64,000 nucleotides of DNA. Source: Xenophilus sp. Marseille-Q4582. Its GTDB lineage: Bacteria; Pseudomonadota; Gammaproteobacteria; Burkholderiales; Burkholderiaceae_C. A program made the position numbers and the translations under genes. Shown here piece by piece: positions 40,142-49,682 of this stretch; position 1 is the stretch's first letter, and every line of letters starts with the position of its first letter. The notes beneath the pieces were generated by a model. That model made no database searches. It was given only the letters and a program-made list of their open reading frames with translations, and was not told where the DNA came from. Where the stretch lies: assembly GCF_916700565.1 (NCBI RefSeq), contig NZ_CAKAKO010000006.1, positions 124,001-188,000 of the forward strand. The letters run 5' to 3'.

Positions 40142-41085
40142 CCCGACCATTCGACCTGATGCGCCGCCTGCGCGCTGGCGTGGCTTCGTTGCTGCTGCTC
40201 AGCGCCACGGGCAGCTACGCCCTCAATACAGCGACCATCATCGGCTCGGTGGCATCGCCCGATTGCCTCGAATACCGCGTCGTCGGCATCTGCTACTGGC
40301 TCTACTGCACATGGACGGGCTGCACCGTGCGCACGTCGATCAAGGTGCGCCACTACATCCCCGATGCAGTGGTGTCGTCGTACTCGAATACCGGAGAAAA
40401 CCCCTGGGTCGAAGTCCAGGCAATGAGCACGCCCAACCCGTCCGCCCAAGCTGGCGGCGACGGAACGACGAACGAGGATCACGAAAACAGCCTCGCCAAA
40501 TTCAAGAACGCGGATGTCATCGGTCACCCCGGCGCAGAGGTGTTCAACCAGTTCGTCTCTTCGTCAGGCTACTTCTGTGAGGGCGCGGGCACGGCGTTTA
40601 TGCCGTACTTGCTCAGCACCCTGGATACGCTGGCCTGGCGCTACAACGTGCCCGAGATGGCCTACCCGGAAGCGCTGATTCCGGGCCGGCGCGAAGTCGG
40701 TGCCCGTACCACGATGAATCTCTGGGGCAACGTGTATCCCCGTGGCGGCTTCCTGCACCAGACCGACGACTTCAAGGCCGGCGCAGTGGTGGCCCAGCGT
40801 GCGGGCGATGTGGTCACGCGCCGCGGGCAGATCCACGTCTATCAGCCGTTGCTTGCCAACTCCCGTGACGGCTACTGGCCGGCCGGCGCGCTGATGGAGG
40901 GCGATGCCTCGACCGGCAAGTGGCAAGAACTCACGCCCGTCCTGTCCTCGTCCTGCACGGTCTTCCCGCGCAGCGGCTTCCTTACCCAGGCCCAGCAAGG
41001 CGACTACGCATGGGCGCTGTGGCGGCCGTATGCCTGCTGCGAGCGCCGGGGCCAGGTGTTCCTGGGCAGCGTCGATTTCCTCTGA
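40138..41085 (+). CDS. PFL_4710 family ICE protein (TraU-like)
   Basis: This 315-residue exported protein (TIGR03756) starts at a GTG inside the preceding stop codon; no ATG has a suitable site. A signal peptide covers about residues 1-28 (LLLLSATGSYA). The mature protein is rich in Cys and Trp (SPDCLEYRVVGICYWLYC, GYFCEGAG, RPYACCERRGQ), as in TraU, which is needed for mating-pair function. The nearby Dsb-like protein may oxidise these cysteines. Confidence 0.87.
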   Translation: MTRPFDLMRRLRAGVASLLLLSATGSYALNTATIIGSVASPDCLEYRVVGICYWLYCTWTGCTVRTSIKVRHYIPDAVVSSYSNTGENPWVEVQAMSTPNPSAQAGGDGTTNEDHENSLAKFKNADVIGHPGAEVFNQFVSSSGYFCEGAGTAFMPYLLSTLDTLAWRYNVPEMAYPEALIPGRREVGARTTMNLWGNVYPRGGFLHQTDDFKAGAVVAQRAGDVVTRRGQIHVYQPLLANSRDGYWPAGALMEGDASTGKWQELTPVLSSSCTVFPRSGFLTQAQQGDYAWALWRPYACCERRGQVFLGSVDFL

Positions 41086-41094
41086 GGGGGTGCC

Positions 41095-42492
41095 ATGAAG
41101 TTCCGTCCTGCATTCAATCCGTTCTCCCGCCGGGTACGTCGCACGGAGATCGTCCTGGCACTGGCCGGCGCGCTCGCGCTGGGCAGCGGCGTGGCCTGGG
41201 GTCAACTGGGATACCAGACCAGCGGCAGCGTCATCGGCGATGACGTCATGTACTCGATCGGTGGCGGCAACGCCGTGTCGATGGGACGTGCAGCCGGCAT
41301 GCGCTCCATCGGTGTCGGCGTGGGTTGGAACAGCAACTTGATCTGCGGCGACATGAGCATCCAGACCACGTTGAAGAACCAACTTAACGGCATTACCAAC
41401 GGCTTCCAGCAAATCATGTCGTCGGTGATCCAGAGTGCCACCAGTGCGGTGGCATCGTTGCCCGCACTGATCATCCAGCGGGCCGATCCCGGTCTGTACA
41501 ACCTGCTCACCAATGGCGTGCTGCAGGCGCGGCTGGATTTCGACCGCAGCAAGCTGACGTGCCGTGCCATGGCCGAGAAGATGGCCGAAACGGCGGGCGG
41601 CCAACTCGGCTGGAGCCAGATGGCCGAAGGGCTGGCGCTGCGCGATGCCGTGTCGAGCACGGATGCGGTCTCGGCCATCGAGCAGGCCGAGACGCGCCGC
41701 GGCAATGACGGCGTGCCGTGGGTCGGGGGCAGCAACGCGGGCGGCTCCGGCCAGCCCGCGATCAAGGTCGTCGGCGATGTCACCCGCGCTGGCTACAACC
41801 TGGTCAACGGCCGCGGCGTGACCGACACCTCGTCCATTGCGCCGGCCAGTTGCAGCAGTCTCTCGTGCCAGACCTGGACCTCGCCGCAGGCTGCCGTCGA
41901 GTGGGCCACGCGCGTGCTCGGCGAGAAGGAGCAGCGCACGTGCGATGCCTGCACCAAGACCGAGACGACGCCGGGCGTCGGGCTCACGCCGCTGATCCAG
42001 GAGGAGTACGACGCCAAGCTGCAGGCGCTCCAGGACCTGGTAACCAAGGCCAAGAACACGACGCCGGAGAACCTGCGCGAAGCTGGCAGTGCGTCGCTGC
42101 CGATCACGCGCGGCGTGATCGAGGCGCTGCGCGACGAGCCCGACCAGCACCTGCTGTCGCAGCGCCTCGCGTCCGAGGTCGCGCTGGCATCCGTGCTGGA
42201 GAAAGCGCTGCTGCTGCAGCGCACGCTGCTCACGGGCAAGAAGGAGCCCAACGTCGCGGCGAACGAACTTGCCGTGGAGGCGGTGAACCACGAGAGCGAC
42301 ACGCTCGACCGTGAGATTCGCAACCTCAAGACCGAACTGGAGCTGCGGCGCGAACTGGCGAACAACTCGCCCATGGCGATCATCCAGCGCCACGGCGCGC
42401 GCGCGGCCGGTTCGCGCGGCATCTACGAGGGCGATCCTGTGCCGGACCGTCTCGACCAGCTCCAGAAGGGCAATCCGGGGAGTCGGCCATGA
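41095..42492 (+). CDS. PFL_4711 family ICE protein
   Basis: This 465-residue exported protein (TIGR03755) has a signal peptide ending in VAWG (about residue 36). The mature part contains LGYQTSGSVIGDDVMYSIGG, GVGWNSNLICGDM, a cysteine pair region (CSSLSCQTW, CDACTKTE) and long helices in the last 150 residues. The helical C-terminus resembles TraH-type proteins. It overlaps the next gene by 4 bp and is part of the third transfer operon. Confidence 0.85.
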   Translation: MKFRPAFNPFSRRVRRTEIVLALAGALALGSGVAWGQLGYQTSGSVIGDDVMYSIGGGNAVSMGRAAGMRSIGVGVGWNSNLICGDMSIQTTLKNQLNGITNGFQQIMSSVIQSATSAVASLPALIIQRADPGLYNLLTNGVLQARLDFDRSKLTCRAMAEKMAETAGGQLGWSQMAEGLALRDAVSSTDAVSAIEQAETRRGNDGVPWVGGSNAGGSGQPAIKVVGDVTRAGYNLVNGRGVTDTSSIAPASCSSLSCQTWTSPQAAVEWATRVLGEKEQRTCDACTKTETTPGVGLTPLIQEEYDAKLQALQDLVTKAKNTTPENLREAGSASLPITRGVIEALRDEPDQHLLSQRLASEVALASVLEKALLLQRTLLTGKKEPNVAANELAVEAVNHESDTLDREIRNLKTELELRRELANNSPMAIIQRHGARAAGSRGIYEGDPVPDRLDQLQKGNPGSRP

Positions 42493-42860
42493 GCCCGGCG
42501 CGCATGGCCTGGCGGCCGCTGCGCTGGTTGTTCAGCCGGCGCGCGGCGAAGACGCTGCTGTGGCTGGTGCTTATCGTTGCCGCCGCAGTGGGGGCGAACG
42601 TCGCGGGCATCAACCTGGTCGGCAGCGTTGCAGGCTGGGAACGGTGGCTGGCGGCCTCCGCAGGGTATTTCTTCATCTGGCGGCTGTGCGTGTACGCGGC
42701 AACGGCCTATGGATGGTTCTGGATGCGCCGCCGGGTGCTGGCCCGCGAAGACCAAAGCGGGACAGATGGGCAGGCGCGGCGCCGGCTGATCCGTACCGAG
42801 GTCGCCGGCGTCGTCGCCATCGTCGCGCTGGAAGCCAGCCTGTTGATGCAGGCCGCTTGA
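42489..42860 (+). CDS. Small ICE membrane protein of unknown function
   Basis: This 123-residue protein is coupled by a 4-bp overlap to the preceding gene. It has hydrophobic segments at about residues 22-45, 52-75 and 102-120 and a highly basic N-terminus and middle loop (RRAAKT, WMRRRVLARED). The family is conserved by position between the PFL_4711 and TraG-N genes in this ICE class, but I know no function. Confidence 0.75.
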   Translation: MSPARMAWRPLRWLFSRRAAKTLLWLVLIVAAAVGANVAGINLVGSVAGWERWLAASAGYFFIWRLCVYAATAYGWFWMRRRVLAREDQSGTDGQARRRLIRTEVAGVVAIVALEASLLMQAA

Positions 42861-42875
42861 GGGGAGATCGGGGCC

Positions 42876-44396
42876 ATGACGCTCTTCACGACCGACTATC
42901 TGGAGTACTACCTCACCCTCGTGTCCTGGATCGTCAACAACGGTATCTGGGCCGTGCTGGTGTCCAGCGGGGTGTTCGCGCTGCCTTTCGTCGCCATCGT
43001 CGTGCAGGAGTGGCTGAAGGCCCGCGCGGAAGGCGCTGACGAGGGCAACAAAGGCGTTCTGAGTGCCGCCCGTATCGAGAACCGGGTGTTCGTCGCGATC
43101 GTGGTGGTGATGTTCGCGGGCATTCCGTTCATCGACGTGGACCTCAGCACCATCCAGTACGACAGCTCGCGCTCGGCGCAGTGCCAGGTCAGCGTGCCGC
43201 AGCCCACGGAAACCGGCTGGTCGCAGTCCTTCAGCACCATCAACAACCAGTCGGCGAAGGTGCCGGTCTGGTGGGCTTTCATGCACGCGCTCTCGCGCGC
43301 CGTCACGAGCGCCTCGGTAGCGGCGATCCCGTGCGGTACGGACCTGCGGCAGATGAGGATGGAGATCGACGCGACCCGCATTGACGACCCGGTACTGGCT
43401 CAGGAGGTCGCGGACTTCTCGCGGGATTGCTATGGGCCTGCGCGGGCCAAATTGTTCATGCAGCGCCCGGATCTCGATGAGCAGCAGATGCACGACGTAA
43501 CCTGGATCGGCTCGCGCTTTTTCACGGACACGGGTGGCTACTACGACAGCTACCGCTCCAGCACGGCGCGCGAGGCATGGCCCTATGACGACACCCGCGA
43601 TGCAGGCCTCGCGCAGGTTGCCAATGGTGGCGGCTACCCGACCTGCAGGCAGTGGTGGTCAGACGGCAGCAACGGCCTGCGCGCGCGGCTGCTGGGGCAA
43701 GTGGACCCGACCCTGCTGAATCGCCTGGCGGGCTGGGCCGGGTTCCTCAGCCGGGCCGAGGTGGACGATTCGGTGATCCGCGCCATCGCGTCACCGCGGC
43801 AGCAGAAACTGAACCAGGGCAGCGTCTATACGGACTACGGCGGCCAGATCGACAAGACCCTGCCGAACATCGTGACGCGCGCCACGGGCGACGTGGGGAT
43901 GGCAGTCGGCGCGATTGCCGCGTTTCCTGCCATGGATGTCGTGCGCCAATCCCTGCCCATGATCCTCGCCTTACTGAAGATGGCGCTGGTCATCTGCATC
44001 CCGCTCGTGCTGGTTGTGGGCACCTACGACCTGAAGACGGTCGTCACCGTCAGCGTCGTGCAGTTCGCGCTGTTCTTCACGGACTTCTGGTTCCAGCTCG
44101 CACGCTGGATCGATTCAACGATTCTGGACGCGCTTTATGGCTGGGGCTTTGGCTGGAACCGGCCGCACACCAACTTTGACCCGCTGGTAGGGTTGAACAA
44201 CGCCTTCGGCGACATGCTCCTGATGTTCGTCATGGGCACGATGTTCCTGGTTCTGCCGGGATTCTGGCTGGCGAGCCTTACCTGGGTTGGGATTCGGGCC
44301 GGGCACGTCATCCAGGGACTTTCCGATGGCAGCAAGAGCGCCGGCCAAGCTGGCGGCAAGGGTGCCGGGGCGCTCACCGGAGGAAAACTGAAATAG
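42876..44396 (+). CDS. traG: TraG N-terminal domain protein
   Basis: This 506-residue integral membrane protein matches the TraG-N family, which acts in mating-pair stabilisation. It has helices near residues 12-50 and 65-88, a long periplasmic part (about 90-350) with several cysteines (AAIPCGTDLRQM, GGYPTCRQWW) and a cluster of helices at about 360-480. The C-terminus is glycine/lysine-rich. GGGGAG precedes the ATG. It is the last gene of the transfer operon; the next genes face it from the minus strand. Confidence 0.88.
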   Translation: MTLFTTDYLEYYLTLVSWIVNNGIWAVLVSSGVFALPFVAIVVQEWLKARAEGADEGNKGVLSAARIENRVFVAIVVVMFAGIPFIDVDLSTIQYDSSRSAQCQVSVPQPTETGWSQSFSTINNQSAKVPVWWAFMHALSRAVTSASVAAIPCGTDLRQMRMEIDATRIDDPVLAQEVADFSRDCYGPARAKLFMQRPDLDEQQMHDVTWIGSRFFTDTGGYYDSYRSSTAREAWPYDDTRDAGLAQVANGGGYPTCRQWWSDGSNGLRARLLGQVDPTLLNRLAGWAGFLSRAEVDDSVIRAIASPRQQKLNQGSVYTDYGGQIDKTLPNIVTRATGDVGMAVGAIAAFPAMDVVRQSLPMILALLKMALVICIPLVLVVGTYDLKTVVTVSVVQFALFFTDFWFQLARWIDSTILDALYGWGFGWNRPHTNFDPLVGLNNAFGDMLLMFVMGTMFLVLPGFWLASLTWVGIRAGHVIQGLSDGSKSAGQAGGKGAGALTGGKLK

Positions 44397-44407
44397 CGCG
44401 AGGCCGG

Positions 44408-44773
44408 TCAGTCGTCGGTGTACAACTCGTGCGACGTGTCGTTGTACAGGTTGGGATCGTAGCCCGGCGTCTTGCGCAGCTCGGTGAGGTCGGTGAAAGG
44501 CCACTCGTCCTCATCCGAAGTATTTGCAGCAGCAGCCCATCCCGCCGCCGCAACGCCCAGCATCACGAGTGCAAACCAAAACGCAACGTAGAGCAGCACC
44601 CCCAGTACAGCCAGCTTGGCTACCCACACGAGCGCGGTAGCGCCAGCTCGCGGCATGCCCTTGGACACCAACCAGTTCGACGCCCGCCGTTCGCGTCGCG
44701 CATAGGCACGCCATCCGCGGCCAAAGGCGCGGCCGAGGCGTTCTGCGGTGCTGGTGCGGGTCGTCGTGTTCAT
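44408..44773 (-). CDS. DUF3742 family protein
   Basis: This 121-residue protein starts with MNTTTRTSTAERLGRAFGRGWRAYARRERRASNWL, here given as two motifs for reference: TAERLGRAFGRGWRAY and RERRASNWLVSKGMPR. One or two membrane helices follow (about 45-85), and the tail is acidic (SDEDEWPFTDLTELRKTPGYDPNLYND is split across residues 91-117). This pattern is characteristic of DUF3742 in clc-type ICEs. AGGAG precedes the ATG at 44773. It converges on traG. Function is unknown. Confidence 0.85.
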   Translation of the reverse strand: MNTTTRTSTAERLGRAFGRGWRAYARRERRASNWLVSKGMPRAGATALVWVAKLAVLGVLLYVAFWFALVMLGVAAAGWAAAANTSDEDEWPFTDLTELRKTPGYDPNLYNDTSHELYTDD

Positions 44774-44857
44774 GGTCGTCTCCTGCTGTTGAGGAATGCC
44801 TATTCCAGTTTGCTCCACTTCATTCGGTTTGCGGCTTCAATGTGTTTTCTTGCTGCT

Positions 44858-45490
44858 TCAGGACGCTTCGTCATCCGGCCCCACCGGGCCGGGGTCGGGT
44901 TCAACGCCGATGCGGTAGGTAACAACGAAACGCGGCCAGTCCACATGGTCCACCAGGTCGATGTCCTCGATGACGCCAACCTTCGCTCCCGCACGCTCGA
45001 ACAGGGCGATGCTCTTGGCGGGATAGTTGTTGCGCGACGGATAGAGCACCCCGTCGAACAGCGCCTGGCCATCATCTCCGAGCATCGCATGCACCTGGGC
45101 GGACACCCGCTGCGTGTGCGTGTAGTCGCGGCTGGCCAACTGCTCCAGGTTCAGGCCGAAGTAGCCCGCCATGACGCCCTGCGCCGTGAGATCGGCCAGA
45201 AACACGTCGTCCATCACGCCTACTGCGCGCACCATCCGGGCTTGGACTTCTTTCAGCGCGATCGAGCGTTGCGTGTCCGCAAGCCACTGGTGCTTGTGAA
45301 ACACCGACTCCATCAGCGCCGTGGGCAGGTCGCGCCCCAGGTAGAGCACGCCGTAGGCCCCCGCTGGGTCATCGTAGCGATTCGTGCTGCTGCGGCCATA
45401 GTACAGCGGGCTGCCCCGATAGACGACGCGGCTCACATGCTGGAGCAGTTCACCGGCATCGATCAGGAACGAAGGCAGCTCGTGGCTCAT
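44858..45490 (-). CDS. RES-domain toxin (NAD+-degrading family)
   Basis: This 210-residue protein has the RES domain. The conserved Arg is in VVYRGSPLYYGRSSTNRYDDP (about residues 23-43), the Glu in DLPTALMESVFH (about 61) and the C-terminal Ser in FDGVLYPSRNNY (about 153). Proteins of this family deplete NAD+ and are partnered by Xre/MbcA-type antitoxins. The upstream gene on the same strand, 12 bp away, encodes such a partner. It probably works as an addiction module that stabilises the ICE. Confidence 0.87.
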   Translation of the reverse strand: MSHELPSFLIDAGELLQHVSRVVYRGSPLYYGRSSTNRYDDPAGAYGVLYLGRDLPTALMESVFHKHQWLADTQRSIALKEVQARMVRAVGVMDDVFLADLTAQGVMAGYFGLNLEQLASRDYTHTQRVSAQVHAMLGDDGQALFDGVLYPSRNNYPAKSIALFERAGAKVGVIEDIDLVDHVDWPRFVVTYRIGVEPDPGPVGPDDEAS

Positions 45491-45502
45491 GGCGGTCTCG
45501 CT

Positions 45503-46129
45503 TCAATGCACCTGGACGCCCAGCACGTTGAACACGGCCTCGGCCACGTCATCGATCGTGCCATGCGTCACCGCATCCACGGGCGAGCGACCACCCAGGC
45601 CTTCGAGGGGTTCGGACAGCGCGCGGTAGATCGTCCAGTGGTCGATGCCCTCGACCTCCTGGAGCACGGTTTGGGTCAACTGCTGCTTCACCGGGTCGAG
45701 CTGCCAGTCGGGCAGCTTCTGGCCGCGCGGCCCCACGTTCAGCGCCAGCAGCCGACGGGCGAGGATGTCCTTGTAGATTTGCTGGCGCGACTTGTCCGCC
45801 AGCTTGGCGAACTCGGCAGGCGGCAGGTTGTCCGGCTGGTTGAAGGCTTCCAGCAGCAAGGCGCGGCCTCGCTGGACATCGGTTTCAGCCGGTGTCCAGC
45901 GCGTGTCGGAGCGCAACGCGGCCGCCTTGCGCTGCAAGGCCTGCGCCACCGTTTCACCTTCCAGGTTGGCGGGCAGCGTCACCGCCTCCACGCGCTCGTG
46001 GATGAACGCCTGCAACTCAGCCGCGAACGCCGGTGCATCCCGGATTTCGACGGTATCGGCGAAGCGTCGCACATCCTCCACCGTGACTCGCGGCAGCCGG
46101 TCGGCAATGAATTCGATCGCAGTGGGCAT
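45503..46129 (-). CDS. Xre/MbcA/ParS-type antitoxin with extended N-terminus
   Basis: This 208-residue protein is the first gene of the toxin-antitoxin pair. Its C-terminal 60 residues (WTIYRALSEPLEGLGGRSPVDAV and IDDVAEAVFNVLGV) match the toxin-binding MbcA/ParS/DUF2384 domain. Residues 80-140 contain a helix-turn-helix-like part (FAKLADKSRQQIYKDILARRLLAL). The first 75 residues are an extra helical segment. It should neutralise the RES toxin and repress the operon; four 9-bp direct repeats lie over the promoter. Confidence 0.8.
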   Translation of the reverse strand: MPTAIEFIADRLPRVTVEDVRRFADTVEIRDAPAFAAELQAFIHERVEAVTLPANLEGETVAQALQRKAAALRSDTRWTPAETDVQRGRALLLEAFNQPDNLPPAEFAKLADKSRQQIYKDILARRLLALNVGPRGQKLPDWQLDPVKQQLTQTVLQEVEGIDHWTIYRALSEPLEGLGGRSPVDAVTHGTIDDVAEAVFNVLGVQVH

Positions 46130-46162
46130 GGTCAGCTCCCAGGTAGGTTTGAGACAGGATTC

Positions 46163-46198
46163 ACTCTAGTCTCCTTTGTCGCATTTGTCAACTTAGTC
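46163..46198 (-). promoter_or_regulatory. Toxin-antitoxin promoter with four 9-bp direct repeats
   Basis: On the minus strand a TTGACA -35 box (46186-46191) and a TAGAGT -10 box (46163-46168) are separated by 17 bp. The same 36 bp consist of four consecutive 9-bp units each beginning GAC(T/A)A: GACTAAGTT, GACAAATGC, GACAAAGGA, GACTAGAGT. Such iterations over a promoter suggest cooperative binding of the antitoxin. Confidence 0.7.
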
Positions 46199-46445
46199 GC
46201 CCGGGTGGGAGCCTACCTGGCGGTGTAGCGCCCCGGCAGCATAGGCCGGGGCCCAGCGCCAGGTCGCCGTCTAATCCATTCGTGCGGGTTCCGCATTGAC
46301 GCTGGAGCCGCAGCCCAGGCCCCGCTATACCGAAACGGTTAAAGGCCAAAGGGTCGAAACGGCAAGGGAATGGGGTGCAAGGGGAAAGGCCCTACCTTGA
46401 AAAGGCCAAAAGGCCTCCCGCCCGGCCCGCCATCAGGACACCGAC
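46199..46445 (+). promoter_or_regulatory. Region upstream of the relaxase gene, candidate oriT
   Basis: This 247-bp region contains no gene. It has a GCCCCGG/CCGGGGC inverted repeat (about 46230-46253), two CGAAACGG repeats (near 46331 and 46355) and several AAAGGCC repeats (near 46340, 46384, 46400 and 46407). In related ICEs the transfer origin lies upstream of traI, so the repeats may bind relaxosome proteins. No nick site can be identified from sequence alone. Confidence 0.35.
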
Positions 46446-48317
46446 ATGCTCTCCCTGTTCCAGCGAAAACGGCCCCCGGTCGCTGCCGCGCCGTCGCCAG
46501 CACCCGCCACCGACCTCCCGAAAGGGTTGATGCGGCCGGAGTCGGCCGCATCGTTGCTCGCCACCCCGCGCCGGCAGAAGCTGCTGGAACACATCTGGCA
46601 GCGCACCTCGCTTTCGCGCAAGCAGTTCGCCTCCCTGTACCGCGCGCCGCTGGAGCGCTACGCCGAGCTGGTCCAGGCCTTCCCGGCTTCCGAAGCGCAT
46701 CACCATGCCTACCCGGGCGGCATGCTCGACCATGGCCTCGAAATCGTCGCCTACAGCCTAAAGCTGCGGCAGTCCCATCTGCTGCCCATCGGGGCCAGCC
46801 CCGAAGACCAGGCGGCGCAGGCCGAAGCCTGGACTGCGGCCGTCGCCTATGCCGCACTGCTCCATGACATCGGCAAGGTGGCCGTCGATCTGCACGTCGA
46901 GCTGGCCGACGGCAGCACCTGGCACCCATGGCACGGCCCGCTGCGCCAACCGTACCGCTTCCGCTACCGCGACGACCGCGAGTACCGGCTTCATAGCGCC
47001 GCGACAGGCTTGCTGTACCAGCAATTGCTCAATCGCGATCTGCTGGACTGGCTCAGTGGCTATCCATCCTTGTGGGCGCCGCTGCTCTACGTCTTGGCTG
47101 GGCAGTACGAGCACGCCGGGGTTCTGGGCGAGCTTGTCGTGCAGGCCGACCGCGCCTCCGTCGCCCAGGAGCTGGGCGGCGATCCCGCGCGCGCCATGGC
47201 CGCGCCCAAGCACTCGCTCCAACGCAAGCTGGTCAACGGGCTGCGCTACCTGCTCAAGGAAGAGCTGAAACTGAACCAGCCGGAGGCCTCCGATGGCTGG
47301 CTCACCGAGGACGCGCTGTGGCTGGTGAGCAAGACAGTCTCGGACAAGCTGCGCGCGCACCTGCTGTCCCAGGGGGTCGATGGCATCCCCGCGAACAACA
47401 CGGCCGTGTTCAACGTGCTACAGGATCATGCCATGTTGCAGCCCACCGCCTCCGGCAAGGCCATCTGGCGCGCAACTATTACCAGTGAGAGTGGCTGGTC
47501 CCATGCCTTCACGCTCCTGCGCCTGGCCCCGGCGCTGATCTGGGAGCCCTCGGAGCGACCCAGCCCATTTGCGGGAACCGTGACCGTGGACAACGCCGGC
47601 GAGGCCGAGGACGGGCCGCGCCCGTCCGCACCCGACGCTGCATTGCTACCTGGAGCAGCGGTGGCAACGGAGAAGGAGCCCGCAGCAAGCAGCCGTCCAG
47701 ATCAGTCGGGCGGAAGTCACGCCATACCTCCCAGCACGCAGCGCAATCCGGCCGACCCACTGGAAAGCATGCTGGCGATGTTCGAGACAACGCCTGAGCC
47801 GGAGCAGTCCGTCGAAGCCCCGCCAGAGGGTGCCGACGATGCAGCGGTGCCGCTCGACCCTCCCGCATCGGCCCCAGGTCCTTCGGCGCCGACCGCCGCG
47901 CCTGCGCCGCACGATTTCGCCTCATTTACCGGGCGGCCATCGGGCGAGCATTTCATGGCCTGGCTGAAACAGGCCGTCCAGACCCGCAAGCTCATCATCA
48001 ATGACGCCAAGGCCCTGGTACATACCGTGTCCGACACGGTTTACCTGATCAGCCCTGGTGTTTTCCAGCGCTACGCACAAGAGCATCCAACCATTGGGCC
48101 GCTTGCGAAGGACGCGGCCCTGCAGGACTGGCAGTGGGTGCAGAAGCGCTTTGAAAAACTCGGACTCCACAGGAAACAGCCATCGGGTCTGAACATCAGG
48201 ACGTGCGAGGTCATGGGACCGCGCAAAACGCGCCAGGTGCATGGCTATTTGCTCGAAGACCCATCGCACATATTCGATGCCGTTCCACCGAACAATCCTT
48301 ATCTGTCGCTCAAATAG
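46446..48317 (+). CDS. traI: MobH-type relaxase TraI
   Basis: This 623-residue relaxase (TIGR03760) nicks the transfer origin and leads the strand into the recipient. The MobH signature HHHAYPGGMLDHGLE is at residues 85-99, and an HD motif LLHDIGK follows at 139-145, typical of the HD-hydrolase fold of MobH relaxases. A C-terminal DUF1528-like domain covers about residues 500-620 (GEHFMAWLKQAVQTRKLIIN), separated by an Ala/Pro-rich linker (385-490). It is the last backbone gene in the window. Confidence 0.93.
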   Translation: MLSLFQRKRPPVAAAPSPAPATDLPKGLMRPESAASLLATPRRQKLLEHIWQRTSLSRKQFASLYRAPLERYAELVQAFPASEAHHHAYPGGMLDHGLEIVAYSLKLRQSHLLPIGASPEDQAAQAEAWTAAVAYAALLHDIGKVAVDLHVELADGSTWHPWHGPLRQPYRFRYRDDREYRLHSAATGLLYQQLLNRDLLDWLSGYPSLWAPLLYVLAGQYEHAGVLGELVVQADRASVAQELGGDPARAMAAPKHSLQRKLVNGLRYLLKEELKLNQPEASDGWLTEDALWLVSKTVSDKLRAHLLSQGVDGIPANNTAVFNVLQDHAMLQPTASGKAIWRATITSESGWSHAFTLLRLAPALIWEPSERPSPFAGTVTVDNAGEAEDGPRPSAPDAALLPGAAVATEKEPAASSRPDQSGGSHAIPPSTQRNPADPLESMLAMFETTPEPEQSVEAPPEGADDAAVPLDPPASAPGPSAPTAAPAPHDFASFTGRPSGEHFMAWLKQAVQTRKLIINDAKALVHTVSDTVYLISPGVFQRYAQEHPTIGPLAKDAALQDWQWVQKRFEKLGLHRKQPSGLNIRTCEVMGPRKTRQVHGYLLEDPSHIFDAVPPNNPYLSLK

Positions 48318-48367
48318 CCGACTAAGAGGGGAAGTGCCACACGTTCTGTTTGAACGGGTGGCAGGCT

Positions 48368-49306
<939 letters not shown>

Positions 49307-49414
49307 TCACGGTCTTGAGCTTTGCGTGCAGACGCGTCCACAACAGCGCTTACAGGGTCCGACCGGGGTCCGCACCGGCGACTCCGCCCGTGACCACGGT
49401 CTTCCTTCAGCGGC

Positions 49415-49672
49415 TCACTGAAGACCGAGCGCCTTCATCAGCCTCGGCTTCTGGCTCGCGAAGGTGCCATAGAAGACCTCGTCGCCGACGATCGTGATCG
49501 GGGCCACGCGCACGCCGGTTCGTGACTTGGCCTCCGCGGAAATCTTCGGGTCGGTCAGGTCGCGCTCTTCAAACGCGATGCCCTGCTGGGACAACCACTC
49601 CTTTAGTGCCCGGCAGTCCGGGCAAGTTGGAGTGCTATAGATGAGGATGCGCGGGGTGTTGGCTTGGTTCAT
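49415..49672 (-). CDS. Glutaredoxin-like protein
   Basis: This 85-residue protein has the glutaredoxin fold with CPDC at residues 15-18 (IYSTPTCPDCRALKEWL), a VAPITIVGDEVFYG cis-proline segment and a short C-terminal helix. It could reduce disulfides or mixed thiols in the cytoplasm. It follows the DUF305 gene on the same strand after 10 bp, so it is the second gene of a two-gene operon. The start at 49672 is chosen because it lies after a GAAGG stretch and gives the usual length. Confidence 0.85.
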   Translation of the reverse strand: MNQANTPRILIYSTPTCPDCRALKEWLSQQGIAFEERDLTDPKISAEAKSRTGVRVAPITIVGDEVFYGTFASQKPRLMKALGLQ

Positions 49673-49682
49673 GGTCGTGCCT

